The notes below the pieces were generated by a model, which saw nothing but the letters and a program-made list of their open reading frames with translations, was not told the origin of the DNA and searched no databases. Below, piece by piece: positions 1-8,046 of a stretch of 64,000 nucleotides of DNA. Where the stretch lies: positions 10,314 through 74,313 of the forward strand of contig CAXBQM010000001.1 in assembly GCA_963978235.1 (NCBI GenBank), given 5' to 3'. The stretch is from UBA7398 sp963978235 (GTDB lineage: Bacteria; Actinomycetota; Actinomycetes; Nanopelagicales; Nanopelagicaceae). The translations under genes and the position numbers were made by a program. Each line of letters opens with the position of its first letter. Position 1 is the stretch's first letter.

Positions 1-1961
1 ACTTCACGTTGCCGGTTCATCACATCGTCATATTTCAAAACATTCTTACGCATCTCAAAATTCTGTGATTCGACTTGTGTCTGTGCCGAGCGAATTGCAT
101 TGGAGACCATCTTCGATTCAATAGGTTGATCTTCTGGGATACCGGCAGCTGTGAGGAACCTTTCCACCATTCCAGAATTGAAACGACGCATTAATTCATC
201 TTGTAAGGAGAGATAGAAACGAGATTCGCCAGGATCACCTTGTCGACCAGATCTACCACGCAACTGATTATCGATTCGACGAGATTCGTGTCGTTCTGTT
301 CCCAATACGTAGAGACCACCGAGAGCTACAACTTCTTCATGTTCTTTCGCGACTGCCGCTTTCTGTTTTGCAATCTCTGCTGGCCATTCACGTTCGTACT
401 CTTCGGCGTTATCGACTGGCGATATGCCTCGTCGTTGTAATTCAAAATCAGCCATGAACTCTGGGTTACCACCAAGCATGATGTCGGTACCACGACCTGC
501 CATGTTTGTTGCAACTGTTACTGCGCCAAGTGTTCCCGCTCGAGCAACAACTGCTGCTTCTCGTTCATGTTGTTTTGCGTTGAGCACTTCATGCGGAATA
601 CCGCGTTTACGTAGCGTCTGTGAAAGAACTTCTGAATTTTCAACTGAGACGGTACCAACAAGAACTGGTTGGCCTTTTCTATGGCGTTCAACGATGTCAT
701 GTGCGACCGCCTCAAATTTTCCAGCTTCAGTTTTGTACACCAAATCGGATTGATCAATTCGACACATAGTTCGATTCGTAGGAATCGGTACCACGCCGAG
801 TTTGTAAATCTGCATAAATTCAGAGGCTTCGGTCATAGCGGTACCAGTCATGCCAGATAACTTCTCGTAAAGTCGGAAGTAATTTTGGAGAGTGATAGTC
901 GCAAGAGTTTGATTTTCATCCTTGATATCAATGCGTTCTTTAGCTTCAAGTGCTTGGTGAAGTCCTTCGTTGTATCGTCGACCTTGCAACATACGCCCCG
1001 TATGTTCGTCAACAATGAGAAGTTCGCCTTGCATGACAACGTAATCTTTATCGCGCTTAAAGAGTTCTTTCGCTCGAATAGCGTTATTGAGATAGCCAAT
1101 CATTGGAGTATTGACCGCTTCATAAAGGTTCTCAATTTTGAGTAGTTCTTCTACTTTGGTAACGCCCTCATCAAGCACACCAACAGTTCGTTTCTTCTCA
1201 TCAACTTCATAATGAGTATCTCGAATGAGTCGACTCGCAATATTGGCAAACTCTACGTACCACTTTGTGGCTTTATCCGCGGGGCCAGAAATAATAAGCG
1301 GAGTACGAGCTTCATCAATCAAAATTGAGTCCACTTCATCGACGATGGCAAAGTGGTGTTGGCGTTGTACGCAATCACTCAAATTCCATGCCATGTTGTC
1401 GCGAAGATAATCAAAACCAAATTCATTATTTGTTCCGTAAGTTATATCTGCGTTGTACTGTTCGCGCCGCTCATGGGGCGTCATCGAAGCGAGAATTACG
1501 CCGACTTTTAAACCGAGGAATCGATGAACTCGACCCATCCACTCACTATCGCGTTCGGCAAGGTAATCATTTGTCGTAACAACGTGAACGCCTTTACCTG
1601 TAAGTGCATTGAGATATGCCGGCAATGTCGAGACTAAAGTTTTTCCTTCACCCGTTCGCATTTCCGCAATATTTCCGGAGTGCAGTGCGGCCCCACCCAT
1701 TATTTGCACGTCATAGTGGCGTTGGCCGAGCGTTCGTTTTGCTGCTTCTCGAACCGTCGCAAATGCTTCTGGTAATAAGTCATCTAAATCTTCACCAGCG
1801 CTTAAACGTGCTTTGAATTCTTCGGTTTTGCCTCGTAGTTGATCGTCGCTGAGCACTTGTATCTGCGCTTCGCACGCGTTGACTTCGGCTGCTATTCGTT
1901 CTAATCGCTTAAGGGTACGTCCTTCCCCGGCACGTAATATTTTGTCGAGGATCGCTACCAC
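1..1961 (-). CDS. secA: Preprotein translocase ATPase SecA (partial; C-terminus lies off the left edge)
   Basis: SecA is the cytoplasmic motor that drives unfolded preproteins through SecYEG by ATP hydrolysis. About 653 N-terminal residues are visible in one uninterrupted frame. Residues 1-25 match the family start (LRAGEGR..KRL). The Walker A motif MRTGEGKT is at about 101-108, Walker B DEVDSILIDEAR at about 208-219, and helicase motifs NMAGRGTDI and LRGRSGRQGDPGES follow. The C-terminal helical wing and any zinc tail are outside the window. The GTG start was chosen because it gives the family N-terminus, sits 4 bases after the comF stop and has a TACGAT hexamer 6 bases upstream. Last visible gene of the ahcY-mtrA-mtrB-comF-secA run. 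Mycobacterium carries an hpf gene between comF and secA1; it is absent here. Confidence 0.97.
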   Translation of the reverse strand, partial: MVAILDKILRAGEGRTLKRLERIAAEVNACEAQIQVLSDDQLRGKTEEFKARLSAGEDLDDLLPEAFATVREAAKRTLGQRHYDVQIMGGAALHSGNIAEMRTGEGKTLVSTLPAYLNALTGKGVHVVTTNDYLAERDSEWMGRVHRFLGLKVGVILASMTPHERREQYNADITYGTNNEFGFDYLRDNMAWNLSDCVQRQHHFAIVDEVDSILIDEARTPLIISGPADKATKWYVEFANIASRLIRDTHYEVDEKKRTVGVLDEGVTKVEELLKIENLYEAVNTPMIGYLNNAIRAKELFKRDKDYVVMQGELLIVDEHTGRMLQGRRYNEGLHQALEAKERIDIKDENQTLATITLQNYFRLYEKLSGMTGTAMTEASEFMQIYKLGVVPIPTNRTMCRIDQSDLVYKTEAGKFEAVAHDIVERHRKGQPVLVGTVSVENSEVLSQTLRKRGIPHEVLNAKQHEREAAVVARAGTLGAVTVATNMAGRGTDIMLGGNPEFMADFELQRRGISPVDNAEEYEREWPAEIAKQKAAVAKEHEEVVALGGLYVLGTERHESRRIDNQLRGRSGRQGDPGESRFYLSLQDELMRRFNSGMVERFLTAAGIPEDQPIESKMVSNAIRSAQTQVESQNFEMRKNVLKYDDVMNRQRE

Positions 1962-1965
1962 TGGC

Positions 1966-2637
1966 CTATCGTATTCGCATTTGCTGGGGTGATGCACACG
2001 CGGCAATTCCACCGAGAATAGTGGCCTTGGCAACATTAAGGGCAGAAAACGCTGCTTTTAAGGTAGCACCGGTCGTGATGACATCGTCAACTATCACCGT
2101 GGGAATATCAATTTTCTCGCGAACCATCAGTGCGTGATCCATGTTCCGTAATCTTTGATTCATTGTTAAACCAGATTGATCGCGCACTTTACGCTGATGT
2201 ATCAGTACATCGTGAATCTCTAAGGAAATTCGTGGCTTACTTTTAGAAGTGGTGTTCTGTAGTGCAACAAATTCCTGCAACAGATCAATAATAAAGTTTC
2301 TACCGCGCCGTCGAATCGCTTCTTTTGATGAAGGTACAGGTACTAACGCAACTTTGGGTTCAGTGATGTGTAACAACGAAAAAGCAGACCACAGAGATAA
2401 CGCTAATGATTTGTGCGCGCTCCGAATACCGCGTTCTTTTGCCCGCAAAATAATTCTTGCCGATGCTTCGTTATAGACATAACCGGCAGCGACCGCTTCC
2501 GAAAATCCATAAATAGGTTTGCCCGATGAACTTAAAAGGTGCGCACACCGGGAACAGATTGGGATAGATGATTGAGCACATAATTCACACGTGGTTGGAA
2601 AAATCAAAGACTTTAATGCATCTATAATTTGGTACAT
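1966..2637 (-). CDS. comF: ComF-family phosphoribosyltransferase-like protein
   Basis: ComF proteins pair a short zinc-finger-like N-terminus with a type I phosphoribosyltransferase fold. In competent bacteria they act in uptake or processing of transforming DNA; their role in actinobacteria is unsettled. The 223-residue product has Cys pairs at 17/20 and 28/31 and a PRPP-binding loop VIVDDVITTGAT near 181-192, with the two Asp and the TTGAT turn intact. It lies between mtrB (69 bases upstream, no clear signal) and secA (4 bases downstream), the relative order kept in Mycobacterium. ATG start; no strong ribosome-binding site is seen, and a near-match TACAAA lies 6 bases upstream of the start. 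Confidence 0.85.
   Translation of the reverse strand: MYQIIDALKSLIFPTTCELCAQSSIPICSRCAHLLSSSGKPIYGFSEAVAAGYVYNEASARIILRAKERGIRSAHKSLALSLWSAFSLLHITEPKVALVPVPSSKEAIRRRGRNFIIDLLQEFVALQNTTSKSKPRISLEIHDVLIHQRKVRDQSGLTMNQRLRNMDHALMVREKIDIPTVIVDDVITTGATLKAAFSALNVAKATILGGIAACASPQQMRIR
1968..1973 (-). promoter_or_regulatory. Putative leaderless -10 (TACGAT) for secA
   Basis: TACGAT ends 6 bases before the GTG of secA and overlaps the comF stop codon. It matches the TAnnnT-N6-start pattern seen repeatedly in this window. It would give secA its own promoter inside the operon. Confidence 0.45.
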
Positions 2638-2706
2638 AGAACATTTGTAACGTATTAAATTAAATCGGAAATCTAATTTTTTCGTTGAGTGGAGAAGTAG
2701 CGGGTG

Positions 2707-4233
2707 TTAATGATGGATGGGCAATTGCGTTAAATCATCACCAAACTTCTTGGGAATTGTTAAAGTAAAATGTGCACCTTGATTGAGTTCACTCCATAAC
2801 GTGATTCGTCCATTATGAAGTCGCGCATCTTCTTGCGCGATGGCTAGTCCTAGTCCAGTTCCGCCGCGCGCGCGGGAGCGTGACGTATCAGCTCGCCAAA
2901 ATCGATCAAAAACTCGATGGTGATTCTGTGGATCAATCCCCACACCGTGATCTCGCACGCCAATGGAGAGCGATTTATCATCTGCAATCACCGAGACATT
3001 GACTGCCTTTCCTTCCGAGTGCTCAATTGCGTTGGTCAGTAAATTTCGAACAATTCGATTGATTCGTCGCGGATCTATCTGGGCCGAGAGATCCTCGCCA
3101 ACACTCTCCAAAGTCAAACTCGTCGAACGATCGCTAGCTACTAGAGCGAGATCATCCATACATTTGCTAACTAATTCTCGAACGTTGGTGATCTCCGGTT
3201 TTACATTGGCCACATCTGCATCAAATCGACTTACTTCAAGTAAGTCTTCAAGGAGTTTTTCAAATTTATCAATTTGCGCCAATAACAATTCAGTACTTCT
3301 GCTTATTGCCGGATCAAAACTATCTCGTGCATTAAAAAGGAGATCGGATGCCATTCGAATAGTGGTTAATGGCGTGCGAAGTTCGTGTGAAACATCAGAG
3401 ACGAATTGCTGTTGGACGCGTGAGAGATTTTCTAATCGTCTGATTTGCTCTTCAATAGAACGAGCCATGTCATTAAAGGATTGACCCAGTCTGCCGATTT
3501 CGTCTTTACTTTGGATATCTAATCGAAGATCGAGGGCACCAGTTGTAAGTTTTTCAGCAGTAGCTGCAACATTTCGTATCGGCTCCAGTATTTGACGGAG
3601 CGTTAACCACGTGACAAAAGTAATTAAAATAAGTAGCGCAAATCCAGTCAACCAAAGATAATTCCTAATCAAATCTAAGGCTTTCAATTGTGGTTCTAAA
3701 CTGAAGAGCACATACATTTCATATGTTCCAGACTTTGATACTTGAATCTCTTCACCAACAGCTACCGATGGAACCAATTTTCCGCTGGCATATTTGGTAT
3801 TAACAATCTCCCATGAAATGTTGCTCGTTGAAGCGACCTTCTCGCGTAATGAATTGGTGATTGAAGTGAGCGAAATTTTGTTAGATACCGCGTCGATGGG
3901 TACTTCTGGATCAATATTTTGTAATCCTCTTACTAAAATAATTTCCCGACTTGAAATATCACTTCCGATCGCTTGTGAATTAACAATCTCTTTTGCCGTA
4001 CGTTGAAGTTCTGAATCAGTTCTGCTGGAAGCAAGTAATCGAGTTTGAGCAAAATAGATGGTGTAGACAGCTTCCGAGATTGCCGAGTCGACCTTTTCTT
4101 CTTTAATACCCGCTGAAATTCGTGCAAAAAGCGTCGTTCCGACCAGGCCAAGCACTACAGATGTCAGAAGGACAATGGAAAGAATTACTTTTAGCGTCAG
4201 CGAACGTCGAATTCGTTCGGTCATCGAATCCAT
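2707..4233 (-). CDS. mtrB: Sensor histidine kinase MtrB
   Basis: Membrane histidine kinase of the actinobacterial MtrAB system, which links cell-envelope and division state to transcription. The 508 residues show: first membrane span about 13-37, an extracytoplasmic sensor of about 150 residues, second span about 190-215, HAMP linker, the dimerisation motif SDVSHELRTPL with the phosphoacceptor His, N-box (RNLLTNAIEHS), then GVRDHGVGID and GGTGLGLAI of the ATP-binding domain. All catalytic motifs are intact. Its ATG overlaps the mtrA stop (TAATG), so the pair is translationally coupled. In most actinobacteria lpqB, encoding the MtrB partner lipoprotein, follows immediately; here comF follows instead. 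Confidence 0.93.
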   Translation of the reverse strand: MDSMTERIRRSLTLKVILSIVLLTSVVLGLVGTTLFARISAGIKEEKVDSAISEAVYTIYFAQTRLLASSRTDSELQRTAKEIVNSQAIGSDISSREIILVRGLQNIDPEVPIDAVSNKISLTSITNSLREKVASTSNISWEIVNTKYASGKLVPSVAVGEEIQVSKSGTYEMYVLFSLEPQLKALDLIRNYLWLTGFALLILITFVTWLTLRQILEPIRNVAATAEKLTTGALDLRLDIQSKDEIGRLGQSFNDMARSIEEQIRRLENLSRVQQQFVSDVSHELRTPLTTIRMASDLLFNARDSFDPAISRSTELLLAQIDKFEKLLEDLLEVSRFDADVANVKPEITNVRELVSKCMDDLALVASDRSTSLTLESVGEDLSAQIDPRRINRIVRNLLTNAIEHSEGKAVNVSVIADDKSLSIGVRDHGVGIDPQNHHRVFDRFWRADTSRSRARGGTGLGLAIAQEDARLHNGRITLWSELNQGAHFTLTIPKKFGDDLTQLPIHH

Positions 4234-4925
4234 TACTTACCTCGAGATCCGCTGGCTCCCGCTTTGTATCCAATTCCGCGAACTGTGGTGATGATGGCGG
4301 GATTTTCTGGATCGTGTTCTACTTTCGCACGAAGTCGTTGTACATGAACGTTCACTAATCGCGTATCAGTCGAATGTCGATAACCCCATACTTCATTAAG
4401 CAGGGCTTCTCTGGTAAATACTCGGCCAGGCTCTTTGGCAAGCGCGACAAGAAGATCAAACTCCAAACGAGTGAGTGGGATCTCTTTTGAAGCACGGGTA
4501 ATGGTGTGCTCGACAACATCAATAGAGATATCACCTAATGTCAGGATTCCCTTTACATCTGAAGAAGTTCTACGCAATCTCGTTTTGATTCGAGCAACAA
4601 GTTCGCTTGGTTTAAAAGGCTTCACCATGTAATCGTCTGCCCCGGCTTCTAAACCAAGGACAATGTCATGGGTATCGCCTTTTGCAGTCAACATCACTAT
4701 TGGAATCTGAATTGCATGTTCTCTAATTTGGCGACAGACTTCCACGCCATCTAGTCCGGGCAGCATGACATCAAGCAGAATCAAATCTGGCGGATTATTC
4801 TTCACAACATCGAGTACTTCATCGCCTCGACTAACTAAATCAACTTCAATCCCAACACCGTTGAGAACAATGCCCAACATCTCTGCAAGGTCTTGATCAT
4901 CATCGACGACCAATACCGAAGTCAT
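4233..4925 (-). CDS. mtrA: Response regulator MtrA
   Basis: OmpR/PhoB-type response regulator, partner of MtrB; essential in Mycobacterium. The receiver domain (about 1-120) has the acidic pocket at DDD 8-10, phosphoacceptor Asp52 in LLDVMLPG and the conserved Lys near 102 (VKPF). The winged-helix DNA-binding domain covers about 130-225 and ends in the usual TVRGIGYK hairpin. Length 230 is normal for the family. Both junctions are 1-base TAATG overlaps, with ahcY upstream and mtrB downstream, so ahcY-mtrA-mtrB reads as one coupled unit. The tmk gene that separates sahH from mtrA in Mycobacterium is not present. Confidence 0.95.
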   Translation of the reverse strand: MTSVLVVDDDQDLAEMLGIVLNGVGIEVDLVSRGDEVLDVVKNNPPDLILLDVMLPGLDGVEVCRQIREHAIQIPIVMLTAKGDTHDIVLGLEAGADDYMVKPFKPSELVARIKTRLRRTSSDVKGILTLGDISIDVVEHTITRASKEIPLTRLEFDLLVALAKEPGRVFTREALLNEVWGYRHSTDTRLVNVHVQRLRAKVEHDPENPAIITTVRGIGYKAGASGSRGK

Positions 4926-6205
4926 TAGCTACCGTGTTCCCATGAGTTGAGATATTCAACTTGCGCCGGAGTGAGAGTATCAATTTCACTTCCCATGCTC
5001 TGCAACTTTAGGCGCGCAACTTCTTTATCAATCTCAGTTGGAACGTTGTGAACTCCTGGCGTCAGATGCTTCGCTTCTTTAACAAGATATTCCGCAGTGA
5101 GTGCTTGATCTGAGAATGACATATCCATCACTGCTGCTGGATGGCCTTCTGCTGCGCCAAGATTTACGAGGCGACCTTCAGCAACAAGCAGAATACGGCG
5201 ACCGTCTGAAAGAACATATTCATCCGTTTGATGGCGAATTCGAGCATTCTTCTTCGTCGCATATTTCTCTAACCATGCGACATCAATTTCAATATCAAAG
5301 TGGCCAGAGTTAGCGAGTATTGCTCCATCTTTCATCAATGAGAAATGCTCTGAGCGAAGCACATCGCGATTACCAGTTACAGTAATGAATACATCGCCAA
5401 TTTTTGCTGCGTCGTACATCGGCATGACTCGATAACCTTGCATCAAAGCATCGAGCGCCTTTGTTGGATCAATTTCGGTAACGACAACATCAGCACCTAA
5501 ACCTTTTGCACGTTCTGCAACGCCTTTTCCGCAATATCCAAAACCGGCAACGACGAGTACTTTTCCGGCAAGTAATTGATTCGTTGCTCGGAAAATAGCA
5601 TCAAGTGTTGATTGCCCGGTTCCATATCTGTTATCAAACATATGTTTGGTATCTGTATCGTTCACAGCAATCATGGGGAAAGTAAGTGCGCCATCTTTTG
5701 CCATTTGATGGAGTCGAATGACGCCAGTTGTTGTCTCTTCGCAGCCACCGGCAATATTTGGCAAAAGTTCTTTTCGAGTTGTATGCAAGGTATTTACTAA
5801 ATCGCAACCATCATCAAAAACTTGGTGAGGCTGAATATCAAGTGCGGCATTGATATGTTTGTAGTATCCATCTCGATCAATACCATTTCGAGCAAAGACA
5901 GAAATTCCATATTCGTGAACAAGCGCGGCAGCGGTGTCATCTTGGGTGGAGAGTGGGTTTGATGCACAGAGCGCAATTTCTGCTCCGCCGGCTTTCAGCG
6001 TTCGCATTAAATTAGCGGTCTCGGTAGTCACATGCATACACGCTGAGATGCGCACACCTTTAAATGGCTGTTCTTTTGCAAATCGATCTCGGATTTGAGC
6101 AAGCACCGGCATATTGCGTTCCGCCCACTCGATGCGTTTCTTTCCTTCCGCCGCAAGGGCTGGATTGGCAATGTCATGTGCGATTGCGGTCGTTAATGGA
6201 TTCAC
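4925..6205 (-). CDS. ahcY: Adenosylhomocysteinase (S-adenosylhomocysteine hydrolase)
   Basis: Reversibly splits S-adenosylhomocysteine into adenosine and homocysteine, relieving product inhibition of methyltransferases. The NAD-binding motif GFGYCGKGVAERA, the substrate motif GGCEETTTG and the NRYGTGQS segment are all present. The product is 426 residues, clearly shorter than mycobacterial SahH (about 495). It ends in ...LNSWEHGS and lacks the C-terminal Lys/Tyr-rich tail that reaches into the neighbouring subunit in the long class, so it resembles the short class of archaea and Thermotoga. The GTG start is supported by GAGGAG 9 bases upstream. First gene of the coupled run to mtrA/mtrB. Confidence 0.93.
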   Translation of the reverse strand: MNPLTTAIAHDIANPALAAEGKKRIEWAERNMPVLAQIRDRFAKEQPFKGVRISACMHVTTETANLMRTLKAGGAEIALCASNPLSTQDDTAAALVHEYGISVFARNGIDRDGYYKHINAALDIQPHQVFDDGCDLVNTLHTTRKELLPNIAGGCEETTTGVIRLHQMAKDGALTFPMIAVNDTDTKHMFDNRYGTGQSTLDAIFRATNQLLAGKVLVVAGFGYCGKGVAERAKGLGADVVVTEIDPTKALDALMQGYRVMPMYDAAKIGDVFITVTGNRDVLRSEHFSLMKDGAILANSGHFDIEIDVAWLEKYATKKNARIRHQTDEYVLSDGRRILLVAEGRLVNLGAAEGHPAAVMDMSFSDQALTAEYLVKEAKHLTPGVHNVPTEIDKEVARLKLQSMGSEIDTLTPAQVEYLNSWEHGS

Positions 6206-6254
6206 AGGTAAGAGCTCCTCTTATATGGCACGTATATTTAGCGAGAGCCGTACT

Positions 6255-7634
6255 TTACCGCGACTTAATGAAGTTCAGCACCTCGTCGCGAATTACCGCC
6301 ATCTCTTTGGCTGTTTTTGCCTCAACATTGAGTCGAAGAAGTGGCTCGGTATTAGATGGTCGAACATTGAACCACCATTCAGGCGCTGAGACTGTCAAGC
6401 CATCGAGTCGATCGAATTTAAGACCTCGCTCTTCTGCTTGAAGTTCATAGCGTTCTTCAATTGCAACGATGGATTCTTTTGGACTCGCAACTTCTGTATT
6501 TATCTCACCACTTTGGAAATAACGATTGTAAGGAGCAAGCAGAGTTGATAACGGCACTGTGCTTTCTATCAGCGCTGAAATCGCATGAAGTGCGGCCAGC
6601 ATTCCAGAATCTGCTCGCCAAAATTCTTTAAAGTAGAAATGTCCCGAATGTTCACCGCCAAATATCGCGCCAGTTTCTTCCATAAGTTTCTTAATATAAG
6701 AATGTCCGACTCGACTTCGCACTGCAGTGCCGCCCGCGGCTTCAACAACTTCCCTTACTGTTTGAGAAGAAATCAAGTTATAAATAATTGTTGATTGGGG
6801 ATGTTTTCTCAGTTCACGATCGGCGATTAATGCAGTGAGCGCAGAAGGTGAAACCAAAGTACCCGTTTCATCAACGAGGAAGCATCGATCCGCATCACCA
6901 TCAAATGCCAGACCTATATCTGCTTTTTTCTTTTTTACTAGTTTCTGTAGATCAACTAAATTTTCGGGATCAATGGGGTTTGCTTCATGATTGGGAAAGG
7001 AACCATCTAATTCGAAATAGAGCGGGAAGATTTCGGCATCAATGCGGGCAAGCACAGCTGGCGCAGTGTGGCCGGCCATGCCATTTCCAGCATCAACTGC
7101 AATGCGAAGTTTTCTCCCCGAAAAGCCTCGATCAAAGAGCGAAAAGAGGAAATCAACATAATCCGTCAGCATCTCTCGACGAGTTTCCTTACCAACTGGT
7201 CGATTTGATATCGGCGAACCCGCTTCGATTGCATTTCTAATCCACGTTAATCCAGTTTCTTTGCCGATTGGTCGAGCGCCACTTTTACATAACTTAATTC
7301 CGTTATAGGCGGCTGGATTATGGCTAGCTGTAAACATTGCACCCGGCATATTCAATCTGCCGGCAGCAAAGTACAACAGGTCAGTTGATGCTAAGCCGAT
7401 GCGAATGACATCCATTCCTTGCGAAGTAACGCCGTGGGCGAAAGCGTCTGCAAGTTCTGGCGAGGATGGCCGCATATCTTCACCGATGACGACGGTGGCA
7501 GGTTCTCGTTCACTCTCTAAGAAACGTGCAAAGGCAGCGCCAGCTGAAAATGTAAAATCTGGAGTTAACTCTTTTCCAACCAGGCCACGAATGTCATACG
7601 CCTTAATTATTTTGTCGAGTGATTCGCTATTCAT
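6255..7634 (-). CDS. manB: Phosphomannomutase / phosphoglucomutase
   Basis: Alpha-D-phosphohexomutase interconverting mannose-6-P (or glucose-6-P) and the 1-phosphate, feeding GDP-mannose for cell-envelope glycans. The 459-residue product keeps the active-site serine loop TASHNPAAYNG, the metal loop DGDADRC, the sugar-specificity loop GGEHSGH and the phosphate-binding RPSNTEP near the C-terminus. Gene order manB, DUF3499, whiB, nucleotidyltransferase parallels Rv3257c-Rv3264c of Mycobacterium, which supports the mannose assignment. A 49-base gap separates it from ahcY. TAAAGT lies 8 bases before the ATG, slightly outside the leaderless spacing seen elsewhere. Confidence 0.92.
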   Translation of the reverse strand: MNSESLDKIIKAYDIRGLVGKELTPDFTFSAGAAFARFLESEREPATVVIGEDMRPSSPELADAFAHGVTSQGMDVIRIGLASTDLLYFAAGRLNMPGAMFTASHNPAAYNGIKLCKSGARPIGKETGLTWIRNAIEAGSPISNRPVGKETRREMLTDYVDFLFSLFDRGFSGRKLRIAVDAGNGMAGHTAPAVLARIDAEIFPLYFELDGSFPNHEANPIDPENLVDLQKLVKKKKADIGLAFDGDADRCFLVDETGTLVSPSALTALIADRELRKHPQSTIIYNLISSQTVREVVEAAGGTAVRSRVGHSYIKKLMEETGAIFGGEHSGHFYFKEFWRADSGMLAALHAISALIESTVPLSTLLAPYNRYFQSGEINTEVASPKESIVAIEERYELQAEERGLKFDRLDGLTVSAPEWWFNVRPSNTEPLLRLNVEAKTAKEMAVIRDEVLNFIKSR

Positions 7635-7645
7635 TTACCACAACT

Positions 7646-8026
7646 TTATGATGGCAGAACTCTGAGATGTCCGCGCCTTCCATGTTGCGCGCTCTTTTCG
7701 GTTTTAATCTCTGCGTTTCGCTCCTTCTCAACATCTGCCAAGCCAACTTCTCGAATTGCATCCGCAATAGCCATCAAATCATCTTCGCTTGGACCGCTTG
7801 TGTAGCTTTCTGGGTGGTGTTGCAGAACGGTCCATCCCATCGGCACCGTCAATTTTTCACTATGTATTTCACATAAATCATAGGCATGAGGTTCGGCATA
7901 CGTTGCTAACGGTCCTAATACCGCCGTCGAATCTGAATAAATATATGTCAGAGTTCGCATCGCAACGTTTCGACAACCAGTTCGTGAACATGACCGAACT
8001 GTTCGTCGTGACTTTTCAGATGACAT
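7646..8026 (-). CDS. DUF3499 family protein
   Basis: Small (126 aa) conserved actinobacterial protein of unknown function; the mycobacterial homologue is Rv3258c, also beside manB and whiB2. The visible family signature is a Cys-rich start (CSRTGC near 13-18), TLTYIYSDSTAVLGPLATY, and an LCEIH segment. The Cys and His residues could bind a metal, but this is unproven. The last 35 or so residues are charged and low in complexity. The start is supported by TAGTCT 6 bases upstream of the ATG in a 20-base gap after the DUF5719 gene. It precedes manB by 11 bases, so the two are probably co-transcribed. Confidence 0.88.
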   Translation of the reverse strand: MSSEKSRRTVRSCSRTGCRNVAMRTLTYIYSDSTAVLGPLATYAEPHAYDLCEIHSEKLTVPMGWTVLQHHPESYTSGPSEDDLMAIADAIREVGLADVEKERNAEIKTEKSAQHGRRGHLRVLPS

Positions 8027-8032
8027 GCCAAC

Positions 8033-8038
8033 AGACTA
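8033..8038 (-). promoter_or_regulatory. Putative leaderless -10 (TAGTCT) for the DUF3499 gene
   Basis: TAGTCT followed by 6 bases and the ATG. No Shine-Dalgarno-like sequence lies in the 20-base gap, which fits initiation on a leaderless mRNA. Confidence 0.5.
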
Positions 8039-8046
8039 GTGCGAAA

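Noticed and set aside
2963..3484. Long plus-strand open frame (173 codons) antisense to mtrB
   Set aside because: Lies wholly inside mtrB; its translation has no recognisable domain and mirrors Ser/Arg-rich antisense of a conserved kinase.
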